From: Rhodoluna sp.
GTDB taxonomy: Bacteria; Actinomycetota; Actinomycetes; Actinomycetales; Microbacteriaceae
Direction: 5' to 3'
Assembly: GCA_024645105.1 (NCBI GenBank)
Contig: JAHEGM010000001.1
Location: 13,632-46,591, forward strand
DNA length: 32,960 nt
Part shown: positions 20,887 through 29,986 of the stretch, one piece after another
Layout: every line of letters starts with the position of its first letter
How positions within the stretch are numbered: the first letter of the stretch is position 1
Made by a program: the position numbers and the translations under genes
The notes under the pieces: model-generated
What the model was told of the DNA's origin: nothing
Databases searched by the model: none
What the model saw: the letters and a program-made list of their open reading frames with translations, nothing else

Positions 20887-20921
20887 AAAAAAGCGGATGA
20901 GCCTCGCCCATCCGCTTTTTT
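20887..20921 (-). terminator. Intrinsic terminator between clpP2 and clpX
   Basis: Minus-strand hairpin gcggatg...catccgc flanked by A6 and T6, giving an RNA stem followed by a U tract. Confidence 0.85.
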
Positions 20922-20933
20922 AGGAGTTTTTAC

Positions 20934-21566
20934 TTACGCGTTCTTGCGTGAGGTCAAAACCTGATCAATTAGACCGTATTCCAGAGCCTCCGGAGCGGTC
21001 AAGATTTTGTCGCGATCGATGTCTTTGTTGACCTCGGCAACAGAACGCTTGCTGTGCTTAGACAAAGTTGCCTCCAGCCACTCGCGCAGTCTCATGATTT
21101 CTTTGGCCTGAATTTCAATGTCCGAAGCCTGGCCGCGGCCTGAATCTCCAGTTGATGGCTGGTGGATCAATACTCGAGCATTAGGCAGCGCCAAACGCTT
21201 ACCCGGGGTACCGGCAGCCAAAAGCACTGCGGCAGCAGAAGCTGCCTGACCCAGGCAAACTGTCTGGATTTGTGGGCGAATGTACTGCATGGTGTCGTAA
21301 ATTGCAGTCATAGCGGTGAAAGAGCCGCCCGGTGAGTTGATGTACATAGTGATATCGCGGTCTGGGTCTTGAGACTCAAGAACCAAAAGCTGGGCCATGA
21401 TGTCATCTGCAGAGGCGTCATCAACCTGCACACCAAGGAACACGATGCGGTCTTCAAAAAGTTTGTTGTACGGATCTTGGCGCTTGAAACCGTAGGAGGT
21501 TCGCTCTTCGAAGGTCGGAAGAATGTATCGAGCGTCTGGGCTTTGGAAAACGTTTGAGTTAGTCAT
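20934..21566 (-). CDS. clpP2: ATP-dependent Clp protease proteolytic subunit (ClpP2)
   Basis: 210 aa; [57 protein letters not shown]. Confidence 0.96.
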   Translation of the reverse strand: MTNSNVFQSPDARYILPTFEERTSYGFKRQDPYNKLFEDRIVFLGVQVDDASADDIMAQLLVLESQDPDRDITMYINSPGGSFTAMTAIYDTMQYIRPQIQTVCLGQAASAAAVLLAAGTPGKRLALPNARVLIHQPSTGDSGRGQASDIEIQAKEIMRLREWLEATLSKHSKRSVAEVNKDIDRDKILTAPEALEYGLIDQVLTSRKNA

Positions 21567-21577
21567 GGCTGTATTCC

Positions 21578-22159
21578 TTAGTTGTTTCCAACGCCAGTGG
21601 CGCTTGCTGCGTACTTCTGAATGTGGTCAATGAAGCCGTATTCCAGCGCCTCTTCGGCGCTGAACCAACGGTCGCGGTCACCATCTTGCATGATTTGCTC
21701 GAGAGACTTTCCGGTCTGTTCGGCCGTGATCGAAGCTAACTGACGCTTCATCGACATAATCAACTCAGCCTGAGTTTGAATATCGGAAGCCGTTCCACCA
21801 AAACCGCCGTGTGGTTGGTGAAGAAGTACCCGGGTGTTTGGGGTTGCATAACGCTTGCCCTTGGTGCCAGATGAAAGCAAGAACTGCCCCATTGAGGCAC
21901 ACATACCAATACCAACGGTCACAATGTCATTAGGCACGTACTGCATGGTGTCATAAATGGCCATGCCAGCGGTGATTGAACCACCTGGTGAGTTGATGTA
22001 AAGATAAATGTCCTTTTGAGAGTCTTCGGCGGCAAGGAGCAAGATCTTTGCACAGATCTCGTTTGCCATATCGTCTCTAACTTCAGTTCCAAGCCAGATG
22101 ATTCGATCCTTTAGCAGGCGATCAAATGTGCTGCTTGGGCCTTTTGGTGAGTCAGCCAT
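21578..22159 (-). CDS. clpP1: ATP-dependent Clp protease proteolytic subunit (ClpP1)
   Basis: 193 aa; [61 protein letters not shown]. Confidence 0.96.
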   Translation of the reverse strand: MADSPKGPSSTFDRLLKDRIIWLGTEVRDDMANEICAKILLLAAEDSQKDIYLYINSPGGSITAGMAIYDTMQYVPNDIVTVGIGMCASMGQFLLSSGTKGKRYATPNTRVLLHQPHGGFGGTASDIQTQAELIMSMKRQLASITAEQTGKSLEQIMQDGDRDRWFSAEEALEYGFIDHIQKYAASATGVGNN

Positions 22160-22261
22160 TGAAGTACTCCTATTTCTTGAGGTTGCCTGTCAAAGATAAC
22201 CGCAAGAACAGCCAAAACACCGATGTGTTCGCCCGTGGCTAAAGCGTGGCCTTTGTGTCTA

Positions 22262-23125
22262 CTAGCCGACCTGCTGAATAGTGACAATTAGACCAGGAAT
22301 CGCCGGCACTCCATTGGTTGCATCTACCGATTCGATTGTCATTGTGGAATCTGAAGAGGCCCAAAAAAGCTGCACCGATTGGCCTGCGTCCACATTCACC
22401 ATGAAATTCCAAGCCGCCACGAATGCTCCTAACTTTTGGCTTCGATTTGCAACGATGTCTACAACCGTATCGCTCCAAGGAACATTCGCGCCCCCAACCT
22501 TTAGCCAAATGTCCGCCTGTTGGTTCCCAGTCGTAGATTTGAACATTTGGGCTGAAAACTGAATATTGTAGACGCCAGAGGTTGTGAAATTTATTTTCGA
22601 TGAATCTGTTGGATCAATTGAAATTCCTCTTGAGGCAACTGTTTGATTCAGCTTCATGCCAATGCCAGTTGGAGATGCTATCTGATCAGTTGTGTCGTAA
22701 AAAGATCCGTATGTCGGAGTGAAGCCTGGTGCCCCCGCTGCACCAACTGGTCCGGCCGGTCCGGCCGGGCCAGTTGCGCCGGTCGCGCCGGTTGAACCGC
22801 TGCCAGATGAACCGGCAGGGCCAACCAAAGTTTTCAACCAATCAGTTACCGCACCAGTAAAACCATTTTGTTGTGCCAGCTCATAATTTGAAAATCCACG
22901 AGCACCTTGAAGCCCGGTTCCATTAATCAGAACTCTTTTCTCTCCGGTTTTACACTTTTCACGCAGATAAACCTGCCCAGATGAATTTTTGAAGCACGCG
23001 TAGGTACCAGCAGAGGCGGCGTTTGAGGATGCAAAACCGGGTATAACCACAAACCAGGCAGTCAACGAAACAATCGCTGCAACCAACGCAGCTAGTGAAC
23101 TGTTTATTACATGGTGCTTTTTCAT
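22262..23125 (-). CDS. Secreted collagen-like protein with C-terminal C1q/phage-type jelly-roll-like domain
   Basis: Start placed at MKKHHVINSS (23125) behind a strong G-rich SD (AGGGGGGAAGCA-ATG). Signal peptide/TM, then a Cys-pair region (YACFKN...REKCKTGEKRV), G-X-Y repeats (GSTGATGATGPAGPAGPVGAAGAPGFT), then a beta-rich C-terminus (GVYNIQFSAQMFKSTTGNQQADIWLKVGG...). Confidence 0.82.
   Translation of the reverse strand: MKKHHVINSSLAALVAAIVSLTAWFVVIPGFASSNAASAGTYACFKNSSGQVYLREKCKTGEKRVLINGTGLQGARGFSNYELAQQNGFTGAVTDWLKTLVGPAGSSGSGSTGATGATGPAGPAGPVGAAGAPGFTPTYGSFYDTTDQIASPTGIGMKLNQTVASRGISIDPTDSSKINFTTSGVYNIQFSAQMFKSTTGNQQADIWLKVGGANVPWSDTVVDIVANRSQKLGAFVAAWNFMVNVDAGQSVQLFWASSDSTMTIESVDATNGVPAIPGLIVTIQQVG
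22718..22822 (-). repeat. Collagen-like G-X-Y coding repeat
   Basis: Encodes GPA GSS GS GST GAT GAT GPA GPA GPV GAA GAP GFT (nine uninterrupted triplets plus two more before a 2-residue glitch); includes near-tandem ggtccggcc units. Confidence 0.85.
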
Positions 23126-23174
23126 TGCTTCCCCCCTGGCAGCTAACCTCACCTTAAAATCTACTCTCTAAAAC

Positions 23175-23204
23175 AAGAAACCCGCCTCTAGAGGCGGGTT
23201 TCTT
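23175..23204 (-). terminator. Intrinsic terminator downstream of tig
   Basis: 30-bp perfect palindrome aagaaacccgcctct|agaggcgggtttctt, 11 nt after the tig stop; GC core flanked by A/T tracts. Confidence 0.85.
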
Positions 23205-23215
23205 TGCTTTATAAA

Positions 23216-24535
23216 CTAGTCGTGGTCGTGACCTGCGTGGTCATCGGCAACGCTTCCTGCATCAAGCTTGGTGAACTCAGAAAGATCAACCTTCTTGCCC
23301 TTCGAGTCGGTAACTTCAGCCGACTCAACTACCAGCGCCAACGCCTTGCGACGTGAAACCTCAGCAACAAACATTGGTACCTGGCCCTGTTCGCTGATCA
23401 ACTTAATGAAATCATTTGGAGCCATGCCGTACTGCTGTGAGCTTTGAACCAGGTACTGAATAAGCTCCTGCTCATCAACCTTGATCTCTTCTTTTTCAGC
23501 AATTGCATCTAGCAGCATCTGAACCTTGAATGAGCGAGTGCTCTGCTCAAGAACTTCCGCGCGGTGCTTGGCATCTTCTAAACGACCTTCACCCTCTAGG
23601 TGGCGGTGCACATCTGCTTCAACAAGTTCTTCTGATACTGGAACCTCAATTAACTCAAGCAACAGATCGGTTGCCTTGTCGCGGGCCTGAATTCCCTGAC
23701 CGTAGCTCTTCGAGCGTTCGATCTGCTTCTCTAGATCTTCCTTAAGCTCCTTTAGAGTGTCAAACTCCGAAGCCAGCTGCGCAAACTTGTCGTCTGCAGC
23801 AGGCAGCTCGCGCTCCTTTACCGCAGTCAACTTAACTGAAATCTCTGCCTCTTGGCCAGCCTTGTCGCCGCCAACCAGCTTTGACTTGAAGGTTGTAGCT
23901 TCGCCTGCGGTAAGAGTGTCTAGGGCCTCATCGATTCCATCTAGCAGGTTGCCAGAACCAATCTCGTAAGAAATGTTTTCGGCTGAGTCAATGGTTTTGC
24001 CGTCAACAACCGCGGTCAGGTCAATAGTGGTGAAGTCACCCTTTTTAGCTGGGCGGTCAACTGACTTTAGGCTGCCAAAGCGAGCACGAAGTGCATCAAG
24101 CTCGGCCTCTAGTTCCTTGGCCTCCACCTTTACGTCGTCGACCTTTACCTTTAGACCCTTGTATTCCTTAAGTTTTAGTTCTGGACGAACCTCAACTTCA
24201 ATTTCAACAATTAGGTTTCCCTCGAAAGTCTTCTCGTCTGGGCTCTGCTTAATGTCGGCAGCCGGCTGCCCCAATGGACGAAGCTTTGACTCTTCCAGCG
24301 CCTGGCGGTAAACGCTGTCTAATCCATCGTTGATTGCGTGAGCAAGAATGGCCGGGCGACCAACGCGCTGGTCAAGAATCGCAGCAGGAATCTTGCCCTT
24401 GCGGAAACCAGGAATGTTTACGGTTTCAGCAATGTGCCCGTAGGCGTGATCAATGCTTGGGCGAAACTCCTCTGGAGTTACCTCAATGGTCAGCTTTGCA
24501 CGAGTTGGCTTAATGCGATCAACTGCAGTTTTCAA
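23216..24535 (-). CDS. tig: Trigger factor
   Basis: Translation from TTG at 24535: (M)KTAVDRIKPTRAKLTIEVTPEEFRPSIDHAYGHIAETVNIPGFRKGKIPAAILDQRVG, with FKBP-like and C-terminal domains; SD AGAGGAAG precedes. The longer ORF in the track reads through tRNA-Pro and is rejected as start. Confidence 0.95.
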   Translation of the reverse strand: MKTAVDRIKPTRAKLTIEVTPEEFRPSIDHAYGHIAETVNIPGFRKGKIPAAILDQRVGRPAILAHAINDGLDSVYRQALEESKLRPLGQPAADIKQSPDEKTFEGNLIVEIEVEVRPELKLKEYKGLKVKVDDVKVEAKELEAELDALRARFGSLKSVDRPAKKGDFTTIDLTAVVDGKTIDSAENISYEIGSGNLLDGIDEALDTLTAGEATTFKSKLVGGDKAGQEAEISVKLTAVKERELPAADDKFAQLASEFDTLKELKEDLEKQIERSKSYGQGIQARDKATDLLLELIEVPVSEELVEADVHRHLEGEGRLEDAKHRAEVLEQSTRSFKVQMLLDAIAEKEEIKVDEQELIQYLVQSSQQYGMAPNDFIKLISEQGQVPMFVAEVSRRKALALVVESAEVTDSKGKKVDLSEFTKLDAGSVADDHAGHDHD

Positions 24536-24602
24536 GGGCTCTTCCTCTGAAAAGGGCCCGCCTCCACAAGGAAGACGAGCCGGTTTTATTTCATAATTTT
24601 GG

Positions 24603-24675
24603 TCGGGGTGACAGGACTCGAACCTGCGATATCCTGCTCCCAAAGCAGGCGCGCTAGCCACTACGCTACACCCCG
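24603..24675 (-). tRNA. tRNA-Pro (anticodon TGG)
   Basis: Reverse complement CGGGGTGTAGCGTAGTGGCTAGCGCGCCTGCTTTGGGAGCAGGATATCGCAGGTTCGAGTCCTGTCACCCCGA; anticodon loop TTTGGGA. Confidence 0.95.
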
Positions 24676-24756
24676 GTTGATTGAACAACCTCAGTGAGTC
24701 TATCCCATAGAATGGAGTGGTTGCGTCGGTTTTTGTGAAAAAACTGCCCAATACCC

Positions 24757-24830
24757 GCGGGCGTAGCTCAATGGTAGAGCCTCAGTCTTCCAAACTGATG
24801 GTGCGGGTTCGATTCCCGTCGCCCGCTCCA
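24757..24830 (+). tRNA. tRNA-Gly (anticodon TCC)
   Basis: GCGGGCGTAGCTCAATGGTAGAGCCTCAGTCTTCCAAACTGATGGTGCGGGTTCGATTCCCGTCGCCCGCTCCA; anticodon loop CTTCCAA; 3' CCA encoded. Confidence 0.96.
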
Positions 24831-24839
24831 AATACAAAA

Positions 24840-24867
24840 GACTCCTCAGCCCTGAGGGGTCTTTTTT
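24840..24867. terminator. Intrinsic terminator after tRNA-Gly, overlapping the end of the Fpg/Nei gene
   Basis: gactcctcag-cc-ctgaggggtc followed by tttttt on +, preceded by aaaa (possible bidirectional use). Confidence 0.85.
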
Positions 24868-25663
24868 AGTTCTGGCAACTAACGCACCAATACAACTTAC
24901 GAGTGGCCATGATTTCGATCGAGACATTGGTGCCGCAGTTTCTGCAAGGAGTACCCTCTCGTTTATAGACGTAATTTCGATCCGCTTTATTGGGTTTCTT
25001 AGTTCTTAGCTCATCGCGGGTAATCATGTGCCCCGTCTTCACTCCCACCTTGAGTAGGTCCACCGCATCTGCCCAGATGGCTCGAATCTCTTGCTCAGTC
25101 AAGGTGGAGCCTGGTCTGTGCGGGCTTATTCCAGCGCGAAACAATATCTCGGCGCGGTACACATTTCCGATTCCGCTAATCACATCTTGGTTCATGAGCA
25201 GCAAACCAATCGAGGTCTTAGAACTATGAACCTTGTCAACAAATCTTTGTTCCTGCTGCCCCTTGGGGTTTGGATTTAGAGGATCCGGGCCAAGCCTTTT
25301 TTCAACGGCTTTCACCTCGGCTTTAGAGATAACTTCGCAAACCGTAGGCCCACGCAGATCGGCAAAATGATTTTGATTTACGAATCTGGCCCGCACCTGC
25401 CCCACAGCCTCCGGCAGCTCACCTTGGTGTTTCTTAAAGGACCACTTGCCATAAATTCCAAGGTGAATTCTTAGCGTTAGGCCGTTATCGAACTCCAAAA
25501 ACAATTGCTTTCCGATGGCCTTTGCTTTTACCAGAACTCTGCCCGAGATTAGTTTTGCTCCGGCGCTAAATCTTCCTTGGGGAGATGAGACTGTGACTTC
25601 GCTACCCGCAAATAGATTGCTGAACTCATTTGCAGTTCTATGAACCGTGTGTCCCTCGGGCAT
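24866..25663 (-). CDS. nei: Fpg/Nei-family DNA glycosylase/AP lyase (endonuclease VIII-like)
   Basis: 265 aa; MPEGHTVHR N-terminus, LRIHLGIYGKW, ISGIGNVYRAEILFRAGISP, C-terminal zinc finger CRNCGTNVS...YWCVSCQ. Confidence 0.93.
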   Translation of the reverse strand: MPEGHTVHRTANEFSNLFAGSEVTVSSPQGRFSAGAKLISGRVLVKAKAIGKQLFLEFDNGLTLRIHLGIYGKWSFKKHQGELPEAVGQVRARFVNQNHFADLRGPTVCEVISKAEVKAVEKRLGPDPLNPNPKGQQEQRFVDKVHSSKTSIGLLLMNQDVISGIGNVYRAEILFRAGISPHRPGSTLTEQEIRAIWADAVDLLKVGVKTGHMITRDELRTKKPNKADRNYVYKREGTPCRNCGTNVSIEIMATRKLYWCVSCQN

Positions 25664-25684
25664 TTAATGCTTTCTGAGAAGAAA

Positions 25685-26155
25685 TTAAAGAATGTCGCCG
25701 GTTTGCTCGTAAGTTGCAATTTTGCCGATTCGGCGCATGTGGCGCTCATCATTACTAAATGGTTCGGAAACAAAAAGTTCAATCAGGTGAAGAACTTCTT
25801 CTTGACTGTGCTGGCGAGCACCAACCGCAATAACGTTTGCATCGTTGTGTTCGCGCGCCAACTTTGCCGTTGATTCGTTCCAGGCCAAAGCGGCTCTGAT
25901 GCCCTTGACTTTATTTGCGGCAATTTGCTCACCGTTTCCTGAACCGCCTAGAACGATTCCCAAAGCCTGAACTCCGGCCTCTACGTCGGCAACCACTGCC
26001 AGCGCAGCATTGATGCAAAAACTTGGGTAGTCATCAAGAGGGTCAAATGATTCAGGTCCGTGGTCAAATACCTCGTGACCTTGCTTAGTAAGTTCCCGAA
26101 TCAAGAAGTGACTCAGCTCTAATCCCGCGTGGTCGGTTGCTATGTGAATGCGCAT
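25685..26155 (-). CDS. rpiB: Ribose-5-phosphate isomerase B
   Basis: 156 aa; ATDHAG, VLGGSGNGEQIAANKVKGIRAALAWNESTAKLAREHNDANVIAVGAR, close to the mycobacterial RpiB form. Confidence 0.95.
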   Translation of the reverse strand: MRIHIATDHAGLELSHFLIRELTKQGHEVFDHGPESFDPLDDYPSFCINAALAVVADVEAGVQALGIVLGGSGNGEQIAANKVKGIRAALAWNESTAKLAREHNDANVIAVGARQHSQEEVLHLIELFVSEPFSNDERHMRRIGKIATYEQTGDIL

Positions 26156-26164
26156 GATGAAAGT

Positions 26165-27358
26165 TTAGGCCTTCTTCTTTGCTCTGGCTTTTTCGAAACT
26201 GCTTCTAAATGTTCTGAGTGCAATCGATGCAGCAAGAGAGGTCAAAAGAACGTAGGTGATGGTTAGTGCCTGAAGCTTGCCACCAAAAGTTGTGCTGGCG
26301 GCGAGGCCTGCAATTACGATGGAAAACTCGCCTCGCGGAATTAAGAATGCTCCAGCGCGCTTCCAGGCTGCGCCATCAGACATATCCCTTGCGATGTTCC
26401 AGCCCACATACATTTTTCCAGCAACTCCCAGAACCGTAAGTAGGAGTGCCAAAGGAAGAACTTCAATCATTTCAACGGGTGAAACGCTGAGCCCAAAAAA
26501 CAAAAAGAACAATGCGGCAAATAAATCACGCAGAGGAGAAAGCCTTAGCCTCACCGCGTAGGCAACTTCTCCGGTTAGCGCCAAGCCAACCAAGAAAGCG
26601 GCTACCGCAGAAGAGAAGCCAATCAGTTCGGCAGATCCTGCGGTAAACAGTGCAGCACCAAACACAGTTAGCAGAAGCCCACCCTGAGCCTGAGTGTTCA
26701 GCACTTTACCAAGTGCGTTCTCGCCCCTGAAAGAAATAAGAAGTGCAACCCCGGTCACCAAGAGCGCGACGGTAACCGATAGAAATCCTGCGATAGCACC
26801 CGCACCAGCAACCAAGGTTGTCAGCAACGGAAGATACGGGGCAAGAGTGAGATCTTCGACAACCAGCACGGTGGTCACTCGCCTTGAAACCTCAGAGCGT
26901 TGCCACCCGGTTTCTTTCATCATCTGCGAAGCAATACCCGATGAGCTCACATAGGTAATGCCGCCGAGCACCACGGCACCCAAAATTCCCCAACCAAGCA
27001 AAAAGCCGATCAGGGCTCCAGGAACTGCATTGAGGGCAAAGTCAATTGCACCAATTGATTTGCGTTCCATAAATGCTGCAGCCAGGTTTGGTCCTGAGTG
27101 TTCCAGACCAAGCATGAGTAGCAAAAGAATTGCACCGAGCTGAGCGCCGGTGTTGAGAAAGGATTCACTTAGATCAAGCCGAACAAGCCCGCCCTGCCCC
27201 AGAGACAGACCAATAGCCAAGTAAAACGGCACCACAGAGAGTTTTATTCGTACGGCAATAAATGCCGCAATGCCAAGGACCAAGAGCACCAAACCAATTT
27301 CGGCCAAGGCAAGGCTTTGACTTACCGATACACTCGCCGCCGCAACTATTGACCCCAT
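26165..27358 (-). CDS. Cation:proton antiporter (CPA2/Kef-type membrane domain only)
   Basis: 397 aa, about 12 hydrophobic segments; LLLLMLGLEHS, GRGE-like RGEFSIVIAG, FFLFFGLSVSP; no C-terminal TrkA-N domain. Confidence 0.9.
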   Translation of the reverse strand: MGSIVAAASVSVSQSLALAEIGLVLLVLGIAAFIAVRIKLSVVPFYLAIGLSLGQGGLVRLDLSESFLNTGAQLGAILLLLMLGLEHSGPNLAAAFMERKSIGAIDFALNAVPGALIGFLLGWGILGAVVLGGITYVSSSGIASQMMKETGWQRSEVSRRVTTVLVVEDLTLAPYLPLLTTLVAGAGAIAGFLSVTVALLVTGVALLISFRGENALGKVLNTQAQGGLLLTVFGAALFTAGSAELIGFSSAVAAFLVGLALTGEVAYAVRLRLSPLRDLFAALFFLFFGLSVSPVEMIEVLPLALLLTVLGVAGKMYVGWNIARDMSDGAAWKRAGAFLIPRGEFSIVIAGLAASTTFGGKLQALTITYVLLTSLAASIALRTFRSSFEKARAKKKA

Positions 27359-27428
27359 ATGACGATTATCGCCTAGATTTCCAACGATTAGGCTAGCGAT
27401 ATCAACTACACCGATGTACGGAGACGTA

Positions 27429-29984
27429 ATGCCTGGAGAAAACCTAACCCGCTTAGAAGCTCAAGAGAGAGCCTCACTGATCAAGGTTTCAAGTTATGAG
27501 ATTCACCTTGACCTAACAAAAAGCGATAAGACTTTTGGCTCAACCACGATCGTGAAATTTGAGGCTAATCAGGCTGGCGCCAGCACCTTCATCGACGCAA
27601 TTACCAACTCAGTTGAACGCGTAGCCCTAAATGGAGTTGAGCTGGATCCAAAAATCGTTTCTGATGGGGTTCGCATCCAGTTAGACAACTTAGCTCTGCA
27701 GAATGAACTGATCATTGAGGCGACTGCAAACTACATGAACACCGGCGAGGGTCTTCACCGATTCGTAGACCCGGTTGATAACGAGGTGTACCTCTACTCA
27801 CAGTTTGAAGTGCCTGACTCACGCCGCATGTATGCGGTTTTTGAGCAACCTGACCTCAAGGCTACGTTTCAGTTCAACGTGACAGCACCCAGCTACTGGA
27901 AGGTTGTTTCAAACCAACCAACTCCAGCACCGGTAGCCGTTGATGACAAAAAATCAACCTGGAACTTTAGCCCTACCCCGGTAATCTCTAGCTACATCAC
28001 TGCGCTGATTGCCGGCCCATACGTTGAAACACGCAGCGAGCTAACTAGCTCGAACGGCAAAGTTGTTCCCCTGGGAGTGTTCAGTCGTGCCTCGTTGGCC
28101 GAATACATGGACGCAGATTATGTATTTGAAAAGACGCGCGAAGGATTTGCGTTCTTCGAAAAGCAATTCCAACAGCCATACCCTTTTGAAAAGTACGACC
28201 AACTGTTTGTACCTGAGTTCAACGCCGGAGCAATGGAAAATGCCGGTGCCGTGACATTCACCGAAAGCTATGTGTTCCGCGGTCAAGTAACCGATGCAAT
28301 TCGTGAACGCCGCGTTGTGACTATTCTTCACGAGCTTGCCCACATGTGGTTTGGTGATCTAGTCACAATGAAGTGGTGGAATGACCTTTGGCTTAACGAA
28401 TCTTTCGCCGAGTACGCCTCAACCTTGGCAACAGCCGAAGCCACCGAGTGGCATGGCGCATGGACAACCTTCACGGCATTAGAAAAGTCCTGGGCTTACA
28501 GACAAGACCAACTACCTTCGACTCACCCAATTGTTGCCGAGATTAATGATCTTGAAGACGTGCAGGTGAATTTCGACGGTATTACCTATGCCAAGGGCGC
28601 TTCTGTTCTGAAGCAACTTGTTGCCTGGGTGGGGCAAGAAAAATTTATGGCCGGCGTGGCAAGTTACTTTGCCAAACACGCATACTCGAACACCGAGTTG
28701 ACTGACCTGCTGGTTGAGCTTGAAGAGCAGTCAGGTCGCGAGCTTCGAAGCTGGTCAAAGCTTTGGCTAGAGACAGCCGGTGTTAACACACTTCGACCAA
28801 TCATCAAGACCAGTAGCGAAGGCAAAATTGAAGCTTTCACAGTTTCTCAAACCGCCATCGCCGAGCATCCAACTCTTCGCCCGCACCGAATGGCGATTGG
28901 TTTCTATAACCTGATTGACGGAAAGCTAAAAAGAACTCACCGCTTGGAACTAGATGTTGACGGTGCGGAAACAGAAGTCAAAGATCTAGTGGGGCTAACC
29001 TTGCCTGACCTTGTCTTGCTGAACGATGACGACCTTGCCTACGCCAAGATCAGACTAGATAACAACTCTTGGCAAACAGCCCTAGAGCACTTGGCCAGTT
29101 TCGAGGACTCTCTGGCACGCACCTTGATTTGGGGTGCGGCATGGGATTCAACCCGTGATGCTGAGGCAAACCCAAGAGACTTCATCAAACTCGTGCTGGG
29201 CAACATAGCAACAGAAACTGAGTCCACCACCATGCTGACTCTTCTGCGTCAACTGGTAACCACGGCTAATTTCTATGTTGCTCCTCAGAACCGCCAAGCC
29301 GCTATCACTGAAATCGGTGAAGGACTGCTGGCTCTGGCACGTTCGGCAAAAGCGGGTTCTGACGCGCAACTTCAGTTCATTAAGTTCTTTGCTCTGTTTG
29401 CCAATACCCCAGCGCTGCTTGATTCACTTGAAGCCATTCGTAATGGCGGCGAAAAACTATCCGGTCTAAAAATTGACGCGGATTTGAACTGGGAGCTTCT
29501 AACCGGCCTGGTGGTTGGTGGTCGCGCAGATGAAGCTGCAATTGACTCAGCTTTGGCTGCAGACAACACCTCAAACGGTCAGAAGGCTGCTGCCGGTGCA
29601 CGTGCGGCAATACCAACCGCTGCTGCTAAGCAAACCGCGTGGAATACCCTGACGAAAACCCACGACCTCTCAAACATCTTGGTTGATGCGGCAAGCCTTG
29701 GGTTTGTTAGGGTTCCGAATGCTGAACTTCTAGAACCATACGTAGATCAGTATTTTGAAAATGCCGTGCGCATTTGGAACGAAAACACATTCAAGATTGC
29801 CGAATACCTAATGGAGAATCTGTTCCCGCTACCGTTGGCCAGCGAAGAGCTCTTCGAAAAGACCTCAAAGTGGATTGAAAAACCAGAAATCAAAGCTATT
29901 CCCGCATTGCGCAGAATTCTGGTTGAGGCTCGGGCAAACGTGGAACGCTCTCTTGCTGCGCAAAAGTTAGATGCAAGCGCCTAA
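27429..29984 (+). CDS. pepN: Aminopeptidase N (M1 family)
   Basis: Start at ATG 27429 (GGAG upstream). GAMENAGAVTF exopeptidase motif and zinc motif HELAHMWFGDLVTMKWWNDLWLNESFAEY. Confidence 0.96.
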   Translation: MPGENLTRLEAQERASLIKVSSYEIHLDLTKSDKTFGSTTIVKFEANQAGASTFIDAITNSVERVALNGVELDPKIVSDGVRIQLDNLALQNELIIEATANYMNTGEGLHRFVDPVDNEVYLYSQFEVPDSRRMYAVFEQPDLKATFQFNVTAPSYWKVVSNQPTPAPVAVDDKKSTWNFSPTPVISSYITALIAGPYVETRSELTSSNGKVVPLGVFSRASLAEYMDADYVFEKTREGFAFFEKQFQQPYPFEKYDQLFVPEFNAGAMENAGAVTFTESYVFRGQVTDAIRERRVVTILHELAHMWFGDLVTMKWWNDLWLNESFAEYASTLATAEATEWHGAWTTFTALEKSWAYRQDQLPSTHPIVAEINDLEDVQVNFDGITYAKGASVLKQLVAWVGQEKFMAGVASYFAKHAYSNTELTDLLVELEEQSGRELRSWSKLWLETAGVNTLRPIIKTSSEGKIEAFTVSQTAIAEHPTLRPHRMAIGFYNLIDGKLKRTHRLELDVDGAETEVKDLVGLTLPDLVLLNDDDLAYAKIRLDNNSWQTALEHLASFEDSLARTLIWGAAWDSTRDAEANPRDFIKLVLGNIATETESTTMLTLLRQLVTTANFYVAPQNRQAAITEIGEGLLALARSAKAGSDAQLQFIKFFALFANTPALLDSLEAIRNGGEKLSGLKIDADLNWELLTGLVVGGRADEAAIDSALAADNTSNGQKAAAGARAAIPTAAAKQTAWNTLTKTHDLSNILVDAASLGFVRVPNAELLEPYVDQYFENAVRIWNENTFKIAEYLMENLFPLPLASEELFEKTSKWIEKPEIKAIPALRRILVEARANVERSLAAQKLDASA

Positions 29985-29986
29985 AC

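Noticed and set aside
22160-22261. ClgR-type operator upstream of clpP1
   Set aside because: Fragments such as ACGCTTTAGCC occur, but the spacing does not match the CGC-N5-GCG type consensus; not strong enough to call.
24536-24751. N-terminal extension of the tig ORF (MGSFFTKTDATTPF...)
   Set aside because: It reads through tRNA-Pro in the same strand; trigger factor homology begins at the TTG at 24535 with a good SD.
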